Shown here in pieces: positions 1 to 8,941 of a stretch of 64,000 nucleotides of DNA (position 1 is its first letter; every line of letters begins with the position of its first letter). Origin of the DNA: Gemmatimonadota bacterium (GTDB lineage: Bacteria > Gemmatimonadota > Gemmatimonadetes > Gemmatimonadales > Gemmatimonadaceae). Both the position numbers and the translations under genes were made by a program. The notes under the pieces are model-generated. The model had not been told where the DNA came from. It saw only the letters and a program-made list of their open reading frames with translations, and searched no databases. The DNA is taken from positions 462,351 to 526,350 of the forward strand of contig JAQBQB010000010.1 of assembly GCA_028287235.1 (NCBI GenBank), given 5' to 3'.

Positions 1-194
1 GGATCGTGCGTTGCCGCACCGACGCGCTCGAGACCGAGCAGGACGAGACCGGCGGTGTAGTCCCACTTCTCGTAAACGAGCGGACTTCGACGCATCACCG
101 ACTCGGCGACGCGCACCGACCACGGCTCCGATTGTGCCGAGGCGGCGGCCGCGGTCATGCCGAGCAATGCGAGGGAGTTGCGTAGCTGGTTCAC
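1..194 (-). CDS. GH105-type unsaturated rhamnogalacturonyl hydrolase, 5' part only
   Basis: Only the first 64 codons are inside the window; the gene runs off the left edge. The GTG start overlaps the stop of the upstream GH28 gene in a GTGA arrangement, typical of this operon. The product begins with a short signal peptide ending near ASAQS. It continues with SVRVAESVMRRSP and a KWDYTAGLVLLGLERVG segment, which resembles the first helices of the GH105/GH88 alpha-barrel hydrolases. Those enzymes remove the unsaturated uronic acid from oligomers made by pectate or rhamnogalacturonan lyases. Its place at the end of a pectin operon fits that role. The catalytic residues lie outside the window, so the family call rests on the N-terminus and context. 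Confidence 0.7.
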   Translation of the reverse strand, partial: MNQLRNSLALLGMTAAAASAQSEPWSVRVAESVMRRSPLVYEKWDYTAGLVLLGLERVGAATHD

Positions 195-1618
195 CGCGCC
201 GGCACCCCGTTGATCGTCGTGCCGCTCAGATCGAGCCCGCGAACGTGCTCGGTGACATTCCCTTTCGCGACGTTCTCGAAGTGACAATCGATGACCCGCA
301 CGTTTTCAATCGGCGCGTTCGCAAATCCCTTCAGGAACAGCCCGTACGCGCTCTTCCGGCTCGTGACGCGCCGCATCTCGATGTTCCGCGCGATCGGCGT
401 GAACGGTCCGTCCTCGCCCTCTTCGTACGAGAAGTCGATCGACAGCACCGAGTCCGCGACCTGCCCCACGGTGACGTCGCGCATGTAGATGTCACGGAGG
501 ACACCGCCGCGCATCGCGTTGTTCTTGAGGCGCAACGCACGATCGAGGCGCGGACTGTCCATGCGACAATCGTACGCGAACACGTTCCAGCACCCGCCCG
601 AGATCTCGCTGCCCACGGTGACGCCACCGTGCCCGTCGCGCATCTCGCAGTTGCGGACGATGATGTTCTCGCTCGGCACGCCGATCCGCCGGCCGTCGGC
701 GTTGCGCCCCGACTTGATCGCGATGCAATCATCGCCCGTGTCGAATACGCAGCGGTCGATGAGCACGTCGGCGCACGATTCCGGATCGCAGCCGTCGTTG
801 TTCGGGCCGTGACTGCGGATCGTCACGCCGCGCACGGTGACGTTCCGGCAGAGGACGGGGTGAATCTCCCACATCGGCGAGTTCACGATCGTCACGCCCT
901 CGATCAGCACGTTCCGGCAGCGATATGGCTGGATGAATTGGGGGCGGAAATAGTCGCCCTCGCCGAACACGCGCTGCGCGACGGGCACACCTTGTTCGGC
1001 CATGGCGAGCAATCGCTGGCGCGACGCGTTGTAATTCGGTTCGCCTTTCTTCCAGCCGAATTCCGCGCTTCCCTTCCACGGCCACCAGTGCGTGCTGTCC
1101 GACTGTCCGTCGAGCGTGCCTTCACCGCTGATCGCGACGTCCTCCTGATCGATGGCGTAGATGAACGGCGAATAGTTCATCAGCTCCGTGCCCTCGAAGC
1201 GCGTCAGCACCGCGGGTAGATAGTGTCGCGGATCCTGGCTGAACGCGAGCGTGGCGCCGCGCGCGACGTGAAGGTTCACCTTGCTGCGCAGATGGATCGG
1301 TCCGGTGAGGAATCGCCCGGCTGGCACGACCACGCGGCCGCCGCCCGCCCGGGTGCACGCATCGATCGCGCGGCGAATGGCCTCAGTACAATCGGCGCTG
1401 CCGCCGGGCATGGCTCCGTACTGTACGATGTCGAAGTCGCGCGGCGGAAAGCTGGGGGGCACGATCCGCCGGAGGATGTCGGGCACCCGATCCCACGCGC
1501 CGCCGTCGGACCGCGGCGCAGTAGCCGGTTTGGCTATCCTGCAGGCGATCGCTCCGAGCGGAGAGATGAGAGCCGCACCCGTTCCGGCGGCGCGCAGGAA
1601 ATCGCGGCGGCTCGTCAT
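191..1618 (-). CDS. Glycoside hydrolase family 28 (polygalacturonase-like), exported
   Basis: Predicted 475-aa secreted enzyme that hydrolyses alpha-1,4-galacturonosyl bonds of pectin or its oligomers. The N-terminus MTSRRDFLRAAGTGAALI is a twin-arginine (Tat) signal with the RRDFL motif. The right-handed beta-helix core carries the GH28 signatures in order: NNDGCDP near residue 275, TGDDCIAIKSG near 295, GHGGVTVGSE near 326 and RLKNN near 364, so the catalytic Asp residues, His and RxK are all present. I chose the ATG at 1618 because it overlaps the pectate lyase stop (ATGA) and gives a clean Tat signal; the frame stays open further upstream only as a shadow of the lyase gene. Confidence 0.9.
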   Translation of the reverse strand: MTSRRDFLRAAGTGAALISPLGAIACRIAKPATAPRSDGGAWDRVPDILRRIVPPSFPPRDFDIVQYGAMPGGSADCTEAIRRAIDACTRAGGGRVVVPAGRFLTGPIHLRSKVNLHVARGATLAFSQDPRHYLPAVLTRFEGTELMNYSPFIYAIDQEDVAISGEGTLDGQSDSTHWWPWKGSAEFGWKKGEPNYNASRQRLLAMAEQGVPVAQRVFGEGDYFRPQFIQPYRCRNVLIEGVTIVNSPMWEIHPVLCRNVTVRGVTIRSHGPNNDGCDPESCADVLIDRCVFDTGDDCIAIKSGRNADGRRIGVPSENIIVRNCEMRDGHGGVTVGSEISGGCWNVFAYDCRMDSPRLDRALRLKNNAMRGGVLRDIYMRDVTVGQVADSVLSIDFSYEEGEDGPFTPIARNIEMRRVTSRKSAYGLFLKGFANAPIENVRVIDCHFENVAKGNVTEHVRGLDLSGTTINGVPAR

Positions 1619-2871
1619 CGCGTTCTCGGGTGTGACCGCGACCAACTCTCGAACGCGGCAAGCGTCGCCGCCGGCTTGGTCGTGTACCATCCATAGCCGG
1701 ACCGGCGATCGGTGAGCCCATTCCAATCGTCGAGCGTGACGCCGTTTCGATTGGCCATGATCACGCGGTTCGTGCCGATCTCGTACAGCCGGCCCCAGAG
1801 GGGCGCCGCCCCGTCGTGCCGCGCGAGGACATAGTTCACGTAGGTGTATCCGTTGAGCCGCGGTGCAGAGGCGAGCCAATCCGTTGCCGCGTAGACCGCG
1901 CGCACGACTCGCGGCGTCGGAGACGGAATGGACATCAGGAAATCGACGATGCTTGCGCTCTCGAGCGCGGTGAGCGACGTCAACTCGTAGCTGCGCGCGC
2001 TCGTCGGCGCGAGCGTGAGCGGGTCGTGTTGTTGTCCCCACGCGGTGAGTGTGTCGTGCACGCGCACCTGCGACGCCAGGATGCAGTCGAGGCCGCGCGT
2101 CTCCGCTTCCGCCGCGCGGCGCCGCTGCGCCGATGCGACGTATGGGAATTCCCCCGCCGCCACCTCGCGAAAGACACGCAGCACGTTCACCGTCGCGTCG
2201 TCGTTGAAGGTCGCGGCGTCGTGATAGCTGCCCTCGAGCGGATAGACCTGCGGCAGACAGCCGTTCGGATACTGCGATGCCAAGAGGTAGTCGATCGCGC
2301 GCGCGACCGATCGCTCGTACCGTTCGTCTCGGCGCGCTCGGTCGGCGCGATCGAGGAAGTGGATCTGCTCCGTCGTCGCGTCGTTGTCGATCGTCGAGAT
2401 CCAGTTCCACGTCGTATCCTCGGCGAAATAGCTCTCGCCCACCCGGCGCGGGTGATCCGCGAAGTCGACGTGCTTCGACCAGCCGCCGTTCGGGGCCTGA
2501 AAGCTGAGAATGTTCTCAGCCAGACGGCGCGCCGAGTCGGCCGCGAACCAGGCCGCGGTCATGTACGGTTTGACGGAGAAGTCGTGCGTGTACGGAGCCC
2601 GCGTCATGGCGGCGCGTTTTGCGGCACGCAGCTCTCGGCCCATCGCCGCGGTGTCGCGCGTGTATCGATCGTGCGAGCGCTGGAGGTACGACGTCCATTC
2701 GCGCCGCTGCGCCGGCGCGTACTTCGCGATGCGCGCCACGGTGAGCAGCGGCAACGTATCGTGCGACGGTCGATAGGCCGGCAGCTTCGAGATGGAGTCC
2801 ATCGGATTCGGCGTCTGCGCCAGCGCCGCGGACGCGAACAGCCAGAGGCCGACGGCCGGCAAGCGCCTCAC
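1615..2871 (-). CDS. Pectate lyase, PL10 family (PelA-like), exported
   Basis: About 418 aa. After a signal peptide (LPAVGLWLFASAALAQTP) the mature protein looks like a family 10 polysaccharide lyase: ENILSFQAPNGGWSKHVDF, then TIDNDATTEQIHFL, LPQVYPLEGSYHDAATFND and a C-terminal SGYGWYTTKPA stretch, as in PelA-type enzymes that cleave polygalacturonate by beta-elimination with calcium. The GTG at 2871 is taken as start because it overlaps the transporter stop (GTGA) and immediately precedes the signal peptide; the longer open frame has no plausible signal sequence. It is the fourth-from-last gene step in the hexuronate operon and would generate the unsaturated oligomers used by the GH28 and GH105 neighbours. 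Confidence 0.88.
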   Translation of the reverse strand: MRRLPAVGLWLFASAALAQTPNPMDSISKLPAYRPSHDTLPLLTVARIAKYAPAQRREWTSYLQRSHDRYTRDTAAMGRELRAAKRAAMTRAPYTHDFSVKPYMTAAWFAADSARRLAENILSFQAPNGGWSKHVDFADHPRRVGESYFAEDTTWNWISTIDNDATTEQIHFLDRADRARRDERYERSVARAIDYLLASQYPNGCLPQVYPLEGSYHDAATFNDDATVNVLRVFREVAAGEFPYVASAQRRRAAEAETRGLDCILASQVRVHDTLTAWGQQHDPLTLAPTSARSYELTSLTALESASIVDFLMSIPSPTPRVVRAVYAATDWLASAPRLNGYTYVNYVLARHDGAAPLWGRLYEIGTNRVIMANRNGVTLDDWNGLTDRRSGYGWYTTKPAATLAAFESWSRSHPRTR

Positions 2872-4226
2872 GCCGCGGTCTCCGGTCCGATCGTCACGCG
2901 CTGCAGCCGCGGCGCGAGCAGATGGATGACGAGCAGCGCCGCCACGTACGCCAGCCCGCAGACGACGAAGATCGGCGTGTAGTTGCTGCCGTTGCGCTGC
3001 AACACCCACCCGGTGGCGCGCTGAAAGAGCACGCCGCCAAACGCGCCGAAGAATCCGCCGATGCCGACGACGGACCCGACCGCGAATTGCGGAAACATGT
3101 CGCTCGCCAGCGTGAAGATGTTCGCCGACCACCACTGGTGCGCCGCGGCCGCGACGCTCACGATCGCCACGGCGAGCCACATGTTCGTCGCCGACGGCGC
3201 GACCATCGTCGGCACGATGGCGAGCGCCGCAATGAGCATCGTCGTCTTACGCGCGGCGTTCACCGAGAAACCGCGCTTGATGAACGCGCCCGACAACCAG
3301 CCGCCGAACACCGACCCCACGTCGGCCACGAGATAGATCGCGATGAGCGGCCCAGCCACCTGCGCCAGCTTGATGCCGTAGCGGGCATCGAGGAATTTCG
3401 GAAGCCAATACAAATAGAACCACCAGATCGGATCGGTCATCAGCTTCCCGAGCGCGAAGGCCCAGGTCTGCCGGTAGCGCAGCAGCTGCGTCCACTTCAC
3501 AGGAAACGTCGGCTCCACGGGATCGCTGCAGATGTGCGCGAGCTCGGCCGCGCCGCATTTCGGATGCTGCTGCGGCGGCCGATAGATCAGCAGCCACGCG
3601 ATCAACCAGAGGAAGCCGAGCGCGCCGGTGGTGATGAACGCGGCGCGCCATCCCCAGTTCAACGCGATCCACGGCACCATCAGCGGGGTAACGATGGCGC
3701 CAACGTTCGAGCCGGCATTGAAGATTCCCGTCGCCAGCGCGCGCTCGCGAGACGGAAACCATTCGGCCACCGTCTTGATTGCCGCGGGAAAATTCCCCGA
3801 CTCGCCCACGCCGAGTGCGAATCGCGCGGCGCTGAACCCCGCCGTGGTGGCGGCGAGCGCGTGCGCCATCGCCGAGAAGCTCCAGAGAACGATGGCTCCG
3901 GCAAATCCCTTGCGCGTACCGATGCGATCCATGACGCGGCCGGCGAACAGGAAGCCGAGGCCGTAGCCGATCGTCAGCCAGGACACGACGTCGCCGAACT
4001 GTTGCTCGTTCCACCCGAGATCACGCTGGAGCGACGGCCCGAGGATGCCGATGACCTGTCGGTCGACGTAGCTGATCGTCGTCGCGAAGAAGAGCAGCGC
4101 GCAGATCGTCCATCGGTAGTGGCCGATCTTCGCGAGCGCGCCGCTGGCCGCGAGGCCGGTGGCGCCCGACGCGGCGACCGTCGGATTCGGAATTGTCGAG
4201 CGTTCGGGCGCTTTGATGTTCGCCAT
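2868..4226 (-). CDS. MFS hexuronate transporter (ExuT/ACS family)
   Basis: Integral membrane protein of 452 aa with about 12 hydrophobic segments. The N-terminal half has TISYVDRQVIGILGPSL, the loop RVMDRIGTRKGF between helices 2 and 3, and GVGESGNFPAAIKTVAEWF, all typical of the anion:cation symporter branch of the major facilitator superfamily that includes ExuT. It probably imports galacturonate or glucuronate, which fits its position between kdgK and the lyase genes. The ATG at 4226 is preceded by GGGGAGGG, one of the few good Shine-Dalgarno sequences in this operon, and follows a 25-bp gap after kdgK, the only real gap in the run of genes. Confidence 0.88.
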   Translation of the reverse strand: MANIKAPERSTIPNPTVAASGATGLAASGALAKIGHYRWTICALLFFATTISYVDRQVIGILGPSLQRDLGWNEQQFGDVVSWLTIGYGLGFLFAGRVMDRIGTRKGFAGAIVLWSFSAMAHALAATTAGFSAARFALGVGESGNFPAAIKTVAEWFPSRERALATGIFNAGSNVGAIVTPLMVPWIALNWGWRAAFITTGALGFLWLIAWLLIYRPPQQHPKCGAAELAHICSDPVEPTFPVKWTQLLRYRQTWAFALGKLMTDPIWWFYLYWLPKFLDARYGIKLAQVAGPLIAIYLVADVGSVFGGWLSGAFIKRGFSVNAARKTTMLIAALAIVPTMVAPSATNMWLAVAIVSVAAAAHQWWSANIFTLASDMFPQFAVGSVVGIGGFFGAFGGVLFQRATGWVLQRNGSNYTPIFVVCGLAYVAALLVIHLLAPRLQRVTIGPETAA

Positions 4227-4251
4227 CGGAACCCTCCCCTCCCCGCTTGAG

Positions 4252-5283
4252 TTACCGCTGCACGCGGCCGCTGCCGTCACCCGAGATGAGCGCTTCGACT
4301 TCCGGCACACTCACGCGATTGATGTCGCCGAGTATGGAGTGCTTGAGACAGGACGCCGCCGTCGCGAACTCGAGCGCCCGCTGATCGTCGCCGGAATAGG
4401 CCCGCAACCCGTAGATGATGCCGGCCGCGAAGGAATCGCCCGCGCCCACGCGATCGACGATGTCCGTGATCTCGTAATGCCTGCTGGTGAGAAAGTCGCG
4501 GCGGTTGTGCATCACGGCGCTCCACCCGTTGTGGTCGGCGCTATGGCTCTCGCGCAGCGTGATGACCTGCCGCTGGAGATTCGGGAAGGTGTCGAGGACG
4601 CGCTGCGCCAGCGCGCGGTACTTGTCGTGCGCCAGCTCGCCGCTCTTCACGTCGACGTCCACCTCGATGCCGAGCGCTTTCTGACAGTCCTCTTCGTTGG
4701 CGATGCCGACCGTCGCGAAGCTCACGAGCTCGCGCATGACCTCCGGCGCCGTCTTCCCGTACCGCCAGAGATTCTTTCTATAGTTGTAATCAAGGGAGAT
4801 GGAGATTCCCCGCTCTCGCGCGGCGCGCGCGGCGGCGATCGACAGCTCGGCGGCCGACGCGCTGATCGCCGGCGTGACGCCGCTGACGTGAAACCAATCG
4901 GCGCCGTCAAAGATTTCCGCCCAGTCGAACTCGTTCGCCTTGGCGGTCGAGATCGAAGAGCCGGCGCGGTCGTACGTCACACGCGACGGACGCTGGTTGG
5001 CGCCGTTTTCGAGAAAATAGATTCCCAGCCGCTCGCCCTGCCGTCGCACCATCGACGTATCGACGCCGAAGCTCTCGAGCATTGCGATGCACGCGTCGCC
5101 GACGTTGTTGGCCGGAACCGCCGAGACCAAGCGCGCGTCCACGCCGAACTGCGCGAGCGACGCGGCGACGTTCGCCTCCGCGCCGCCGAATGTCGCCTCC
5201 AGCACCGGCGACTGAAACAGACGCTCGAAGCCCGGCGACTTGAGGCGCAGCATGACTTCGCCCAGCGTGACGACACGCGTCAT
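4252..5283 (-). CDS. kdgK: 2-dehydro-3-deoxygluconokinase (KDG kinase)
   Basis: PfkB-family sugar kinase of 343 aa that phosphorylates 2-keto-3-deoxygluconate to KDPG. The N-terminus [14 protein letters not shown] and [16 protein letters not shown] is the substrate-binding start of KDG kinases, and the C-terminal [17 protein letters not shown], around residues 275-290, holds the catalytic Asp and anion hole of the PfkB signature. The start overlaps the aldolase stop by 4 nt (ATGA), indicating translational coupling. It provides the substrate for the upstream aldolase gene, completing the common branch of galacturonate and glucuronate catabolism. Confidence 0.93.
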   Translation of the reverse strand: MTRVVTLGEVMLRLKSPGFERLFQSPVLEATFGGAEANVAASLAQFGVDARLVSAVPANNVGDACIAMLESFGVDTSMVRRQGERLGIYFLENGANQRPSRVTYDRAGSSISTAKANEFDWAEIFDGADWFHVSGVTPAISASAAELSIAAARAARERGISISLDYNYRKNLWRYGKTAPEVMRELVSFATVGIANEEDCQKALGIEVDVDVKSGELAHDKYRALAQRVLDTFPNLQRQVITLRESHSADHNGWSAVMHNRRDFLTSRHYEITDIVDRVGAGDSFAAGIIYGLRAYSGDDQRALEFATAASCLKHSILGDINRVSVPEVEALISGDGSGRVQR

Positions 5284-5948
5284 ACCGTCACCGCCGTCGC
5301 CTTCCCCTGTGCAGCCTCGGCCGCGCGGCGCGACTCATCGCGAATGCGGTCAAATTGCTTCGCGGCAATCCAGTCGGTGGGCGCCATCCACGATCCACCG
5401 CAGGCGACCACTCGCGGGAAGGCCAGGTAGCTGCCGATGTTGCCGGCGTTGATGCCGCCCGTTGGGATGAACTGCACGTCGACGTAGGGGGCAGCGATCG
5501 CCTTCAAGAAGGCGACGCCGCCCATCGGCTCGGCGGGAAAGAACTTCATGGTCGTGATGCCCGTCGCGAGCACCGCTTCGACTTCAGTCGGCGTGGCGAC
5601 ACCGGGATAGACGGGGATGCCGTGCGCCTGGCAGTAGTCCACGACAGCGGGACTGAATCCCGGTGCGACGACGAATTGCGCGCCTGCATCGCGCGCCGCG
5701 GCCGCCTGCGCCGGTATCAGCACGGTGCCCGCGCCGGCGAACAGGTCGGGCACCTCCGCCGTGATGCGCCGCAGCGCCTCGGCCGCGCGCGGAGTCCGAA
5801 AGGTGATCTCGGCGCACGCCAGTCCGCCGTCGGCAAGCGCGCGCGCGAGCGGAACGGCGTCGTCGGCATCGTCGATGACGATGACGGGAACGACGCGCAC
5901 CACGCGAAGCCGCGCGATCACTTTGGCGGAGGAGATGAAGGGCGTCAT
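5280..5948 (-). CDS. eda: KDPG/KHG aldolase
   Basis: Class I aldolase of 222 aa that splits 2-keto-3-deoxy-6-phosphogluconate into pyruvate and glyceraldehyde 3-phosphate. Visible family residues are Glu47 in ITFRT context ([10 protein letters not shown]), FAGAGTV near 70, [11 protein letters not shown] near 96 and the Schiff-base lysine Lys135 in TTMKFFPAE, at nearly the same positions as in the E. coli enzyme. The ATG at 5948 shares one base with the uxaB stop (TGATG). The frame is open further upstream, but that part is a shadow of uxaB. Confidence 0.95.
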   Translation of the reverse strand: MTPFISSAKVIARLRVVRVVPVIVIDDADDAVPLARALADGGLACAEITFRTPRAAEALRRITAEVPDLFAGAGTVLIPAQAAAARDAGAQFVVAPGFSPAVVDYCQAHGIPVYPGVATPTEVEAVLATGITTMKFFPAEPMGGVAFLKAIAAPYVDVQFIPTGGINAGNIGSYLAFPRVVACGGSWMAPTDWIAAKQFDRIRDESRRAAEAAQGKATAVTV

Positions 5949-7426
5949 CAGATGGTGGCTGGTTCGGTGAGCTGTTGATCGAGCGCCGCGGTGAGACCAT
6001 GCCGAACGATCCGCACCAGCGCATCGGCCACGGCGTCGGCAAACCCCGGAACGGCGCCAAGCTCGGCGCCCCAGAGCGAGCTGTCGGCCACCACGGTGCG
6101 CGCCATCGCGGTCACGGCGTCGTCCGAGCGCACGTCGACGTTCTGCCACGCCGCATGCACGCGATCGCCCTCGGGGTCGTCGGGGACCGCGCGTCCTGCC
6201 GCGCGACGCTCAGCCTGCCGCTCGCCGCGCATGAATGCGACATATGCCGCAAACCCGAAGGCGAGCGTCACCGGCGTGCGGCCGGTGCGCTCGTAGTAGC
6301 CGACGATCGACGGCACGATCCGCACGCGCATCTTCGTCGTGTGATAGAGCGTGATGTCGATCAGCGCGTGACGGAGGTAGGGGTTGGCGAATCGCTCCAC
6401 CACGTCGCGGGCGAACGCAGGGGCGTTCGGCGCGTCGAGACTCGGCACGATCTCGTCGAACATGGCGCGCCGAATGAAACGTCCAATGCGTTCGTCCGCC
6501 ACGGCGTCGCCGACCGTCTCGAGACCGGCGAGCAGCGCGGCGGACGCCGCGATCGTGTGCGCGCCGTTGAGCACGCGGACCTTTCGTTCGCGATACGGCC
6601 GGATGTCGGGCGACACGATGATCCGCGGATCCTCGCCCGGAAAGCCCAGCCGCGCGCGCAGCTCGTCGTCGCCCTCGATCGCGAAGAGCGCGTACGGCTC
6701 ACATACCATCAGCAGGCTGTCTCGGTAGCCGAGCGACGCCTGGATCTGCTCGGCTTCGGCCGGCGTCGGTGCGCCGGGCACGATCCGGTCGACGAGCGTA
6801 TTGCAGAACACCACGGCGCGGTCGAGCCAGCGTGTGAAGCGGCTATCGAGCTGCCACAAGTGGGCCAGCTCATTGACGACCTCGCGCAGCTTGGTGCCGT
6901 TGTCGTCGATCAGCTCACACGGCAGCACGACGACTCCGCGCCGCTGGTCGAAATCGAACACGCGCGCACGCTCCACGAGAAAGCGCGTGAGCTTTCCGGG
7001 AAACGACCGCGGCGGCGACGCGTCGTACTCGTCGCTCGGATCGAGCGCGATGCCAACTTCGGTCGTGTTCGAGATCACGAGCTCGATCGCCGGGTCGGCC
7101 GCGAGGGCGAGCACCGTCGCCCACTCGTCGCGTGCCGAGAGCGCCCGACTGAGCGAGCTCACGATACGATAGCCCTCGCACGTCTCGCCGTTCGCCATGC
7201 CGCGAATCGCCAGCGTGTAGAGTCCCTCCTGCTCGTTCAGGGCCGCGTCACGCGTGCTGCCTGTCGATCCAACGGCGACGACGGACCCGTTGAACCGTCC
7301 ATCGCGGTTCGCTTCGTCGATGAAATACTCGGCGAAGCCGCGCAGGAACGCGCCGGTGCCGAACTGGACGACCTTCTCGGGTAGCCGCACCGCGGCGATC
7401 GCGCGCGAGAGTGTGGGGCGCTCCAT
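5948..7426 (-). CDS. uxaB: Tagaturonate reductase (altronate oxidoreductase)
   Basis: NAD-dependent reductase of 492 aa in the mannitol/polyol dehydrogenase family; it reduces D-tagaturonate to D-altronate. Residues 18-30, VVQFGTGAFLRGF, form the nucleotide-binding start. SNTTEVGIALDPSDEYD, SFPGKLTRFL, LPCELIDDNGTKLRE, FCNTLVDRIVPG and RKVRVLNGAHT follow in the same order as in E. coli UxaB, which is more similar than fructuronate reductase UxuB. Length is as expected. The start codon directly follows the uxaA stop with no gap. The presence of uxaA next to it supports the galacturonate branch. Confidence 0.93.
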   Translation of the reverse strand: MERPTLSRAIAAVRLPEKVVQFGTGAFLRGFAEYFIDEANRDGRFNGSVVAVGSTGSTRDAALNEQEGLYTLAIRGMANGETCEGYRIVSSLSRALSARDEWATVLALAADPAIELVISNTTEVGIALDPSDEYDASPPRSFPGKLTRFLVERARVFDFDQRRGVVVLPCELIDDNGTKLREVVNELAHLWQLDSRFTRWLDRAVVFCNTLVDRIVPGAPTPAEAEQIQASLGYRDSLLMVCEPYALFAIEGDDELRARLGFPGEDPRIIVSPDIRPYRERKVRVLNGAHTIAASAALLAGLETVGDAVADERIGRFIRRAMFDEIVPSLDAPNAPAFARDVVERFANPYLRHALIDITLYHTTKMRVRIVPSIVGYYERTGRTPVTLAFGFAAYVAFMRGERQAERRAAGRAVPDDPEGDRVHAAWQNVDVRSDDAVTAMARTVVADSSLWGAELGAVPGFADAVADALVRIVRHGLTAALDQQLTEPATI

Positions 7427-8941
7427 CTACAGCGTCACTCCCTCTTTCCAGATGGCGATCTCGCGGTAGCCGTTCGTCTCGTTGTTCGCGAGCCGCTCAC
7501 CCGACGCGACGGCGAGGACGAGCGCGAACAGGTCGTCCTCGAGCTGCGCCATCGTCTTCGTGCCGTCGAGCAGCGCACCGGCGTTGAAATCGATCCAGTG
7601 CGGCTTCTTCTCGGCGATCGCGCTGTTCGACGACACCTTGATCGTCGGCACGGGAAAGCCGAGCGGAGTGCCGCGGCCGGTCGTGAAGAGGAGCAGCGTC
7701 GCGCCGCTGACGACCATCGCGGTCGACGACACGCCGTCGTTTCCCGGCGATTCGAGCAGCGACAGACCGGGCTCGCGCAGCGGCTCGCCGTAGCGCAGCA
7801 CGCGGCTCACGGGCGCCCGGCCGCCTTTCTGGATCGCACCGAGCGATTTCTCCTCGAGCGTCGTGAGACCGCCCGCCTTGTTGCCGGGCGACGGATTCTC
7901 GTACACCGGCTGGTTGTGGCGGAGGAAGTAGTTCTTGAAATCGTTGATCATCCCGACGATTCCCTCGAATACCGGCTCGCTCACCGCGCGGTTCATGAGC
8001 ATTTGCTCGGCGCCGAACATTTCCGGCACCTCGGTGAGCAGCACGCTTCCGCCGAGCGACGTCATGCGGTCGGCCACGCGGCCGAGCAGCGAGTTCGCGC
8101 TGATGCCGCTGAACCCGTCCGACCCGCCGCACTTGTGGCCGAGCACGAGGTCCGACACTGGACACTCAGTTCGCCGGTCGCCGGCGATCCGCTCGATGAG
8201 CTTCGCAACGGCGCCCGTGCCTTCCTCGAGCTCGTCGATGACGTCCTGGGTATTGAAGAACGCGACACGCTCTCGATCGACGTCGCCGGCCAACGCCATC
8301 AACTCGCTCAGCTGGTTGTTCTCGCAGCCGAGTCCGAGGATCAACACGCCGCCGGCGTTGGGATGGCGCAGCAGGCCGGCCAGCACGCGTTGAGTATTCT
8401 TTAAATCATCGCCCAGCTGGCTGCATCCGTAGGGATGCGCGAAGGCGTAGATGCCGTCGATCTTGCCGGCGTAGCGCTCCGCCGCCTGCTTGGCGATCCG
8501 CTCGGCGGCGTGGTTGACGCAGCCGACCGTGTTCAGCACCCACAACTCGTTCCGCGTGCCGACGCGGCCGTTGGCGCGGCGATAACCCATGAACGTCGGC
8601 ACGGCGCCCGTCACCGCGCGTGGAGCGGTCGTCGCGGGATGATACTCATAGTCGAGTGCACCCGACAGGCTGGTGCGGAGATTGTGGGAGTGTACCCAAT
8701 CGCCGGCCGCGATGGGCGCGCTGGCGTGGCCGATCGGGAGGCCGTACTTCGTCACCGTCGCGTCGGGCTCGAGGCTCGCGAGCGCGATCTTGTGACCGGG
8801 GCCGATGTCCTGCCCCGCGACGACGGACTGCCCGTCGACGTCCACCCGCTCACCGGCCGCGATGGGCCGCAATGCCACGGCCACATTGTCGCGTTCGGCG
8901 ATACGGATCGCGGCCGGCGCGGTACGCACCCCGGCACTCAC
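7427..8941 (-). CDS. uxaA: Altronate dehydratase
   Basis: Full-length 504-aa altronate dehydratase, which converts D-altronate to 2-keto-3-deoxygluconate. It carries both parts of the family in one chain: an N-terminal SAF-like domain (about 1-95, with DNVAVALRPIAAGERV and IGPGHKIALA) and the UxaA C-terminal catalytic region containing TVGCVNHAAERIA, FAHPYGCSQLGDD, GLGCENNQLSEL and LGHKCGGSDGFSGI. The conserved cysteines of the Fe-dependent active site are all visible. The start overlaps the uxaC stop by 4 nt. Confidence 0.95.
   Translation of the reverse strand: MSAGVRTAPAAIRIAERDNVAVALRPIAAGERVDVDGQSVVAGQDIGPGHKIALASLEPDATVTKYGLPIGHASAPIAAGDWVHSHNLRTSLSGALDYEYHPATTAPRAVTGAVPTFMGYRRANGRVGTRNELWVLNTVGCVNHAAERIAKQAAERYAGKIDGIYAFAHPYGCSQLGDDLKNTQRVLAGLLRHPNAGGVLILGLGCENNQLSELMALAGDVDRERVAFFNTQDVIDELEEGTGAVAKLIERIAGDRRTECPVSDLVLGHKCGGSDGFSGISANSLLGRVADRMTSLGGSVLLTEVPEMFGAEQMLMNRAVSEPVFEGIVGMINDFKNYFLRHNQPVYENPSPGNKAGGLTTLEEKSLGAIQKGGRAPVSRVLRYGEPLREPGLSLLESPGNDGVSSTAMVVSGATLLLFTTGRGTPLGFPVPTIKVSSNSAIAEKKPHWIDFNAGALLDGTKTMAQLEDDLFALVLAVASGERLANNETNGYREIAIWKEGVTL

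Noticed and set aside
1621..2410. Longer GH28 protein starting at 2410
   Set aside because: The added part is an antisense-like shadow of the pectate lyase and destroys the Tat signal position.
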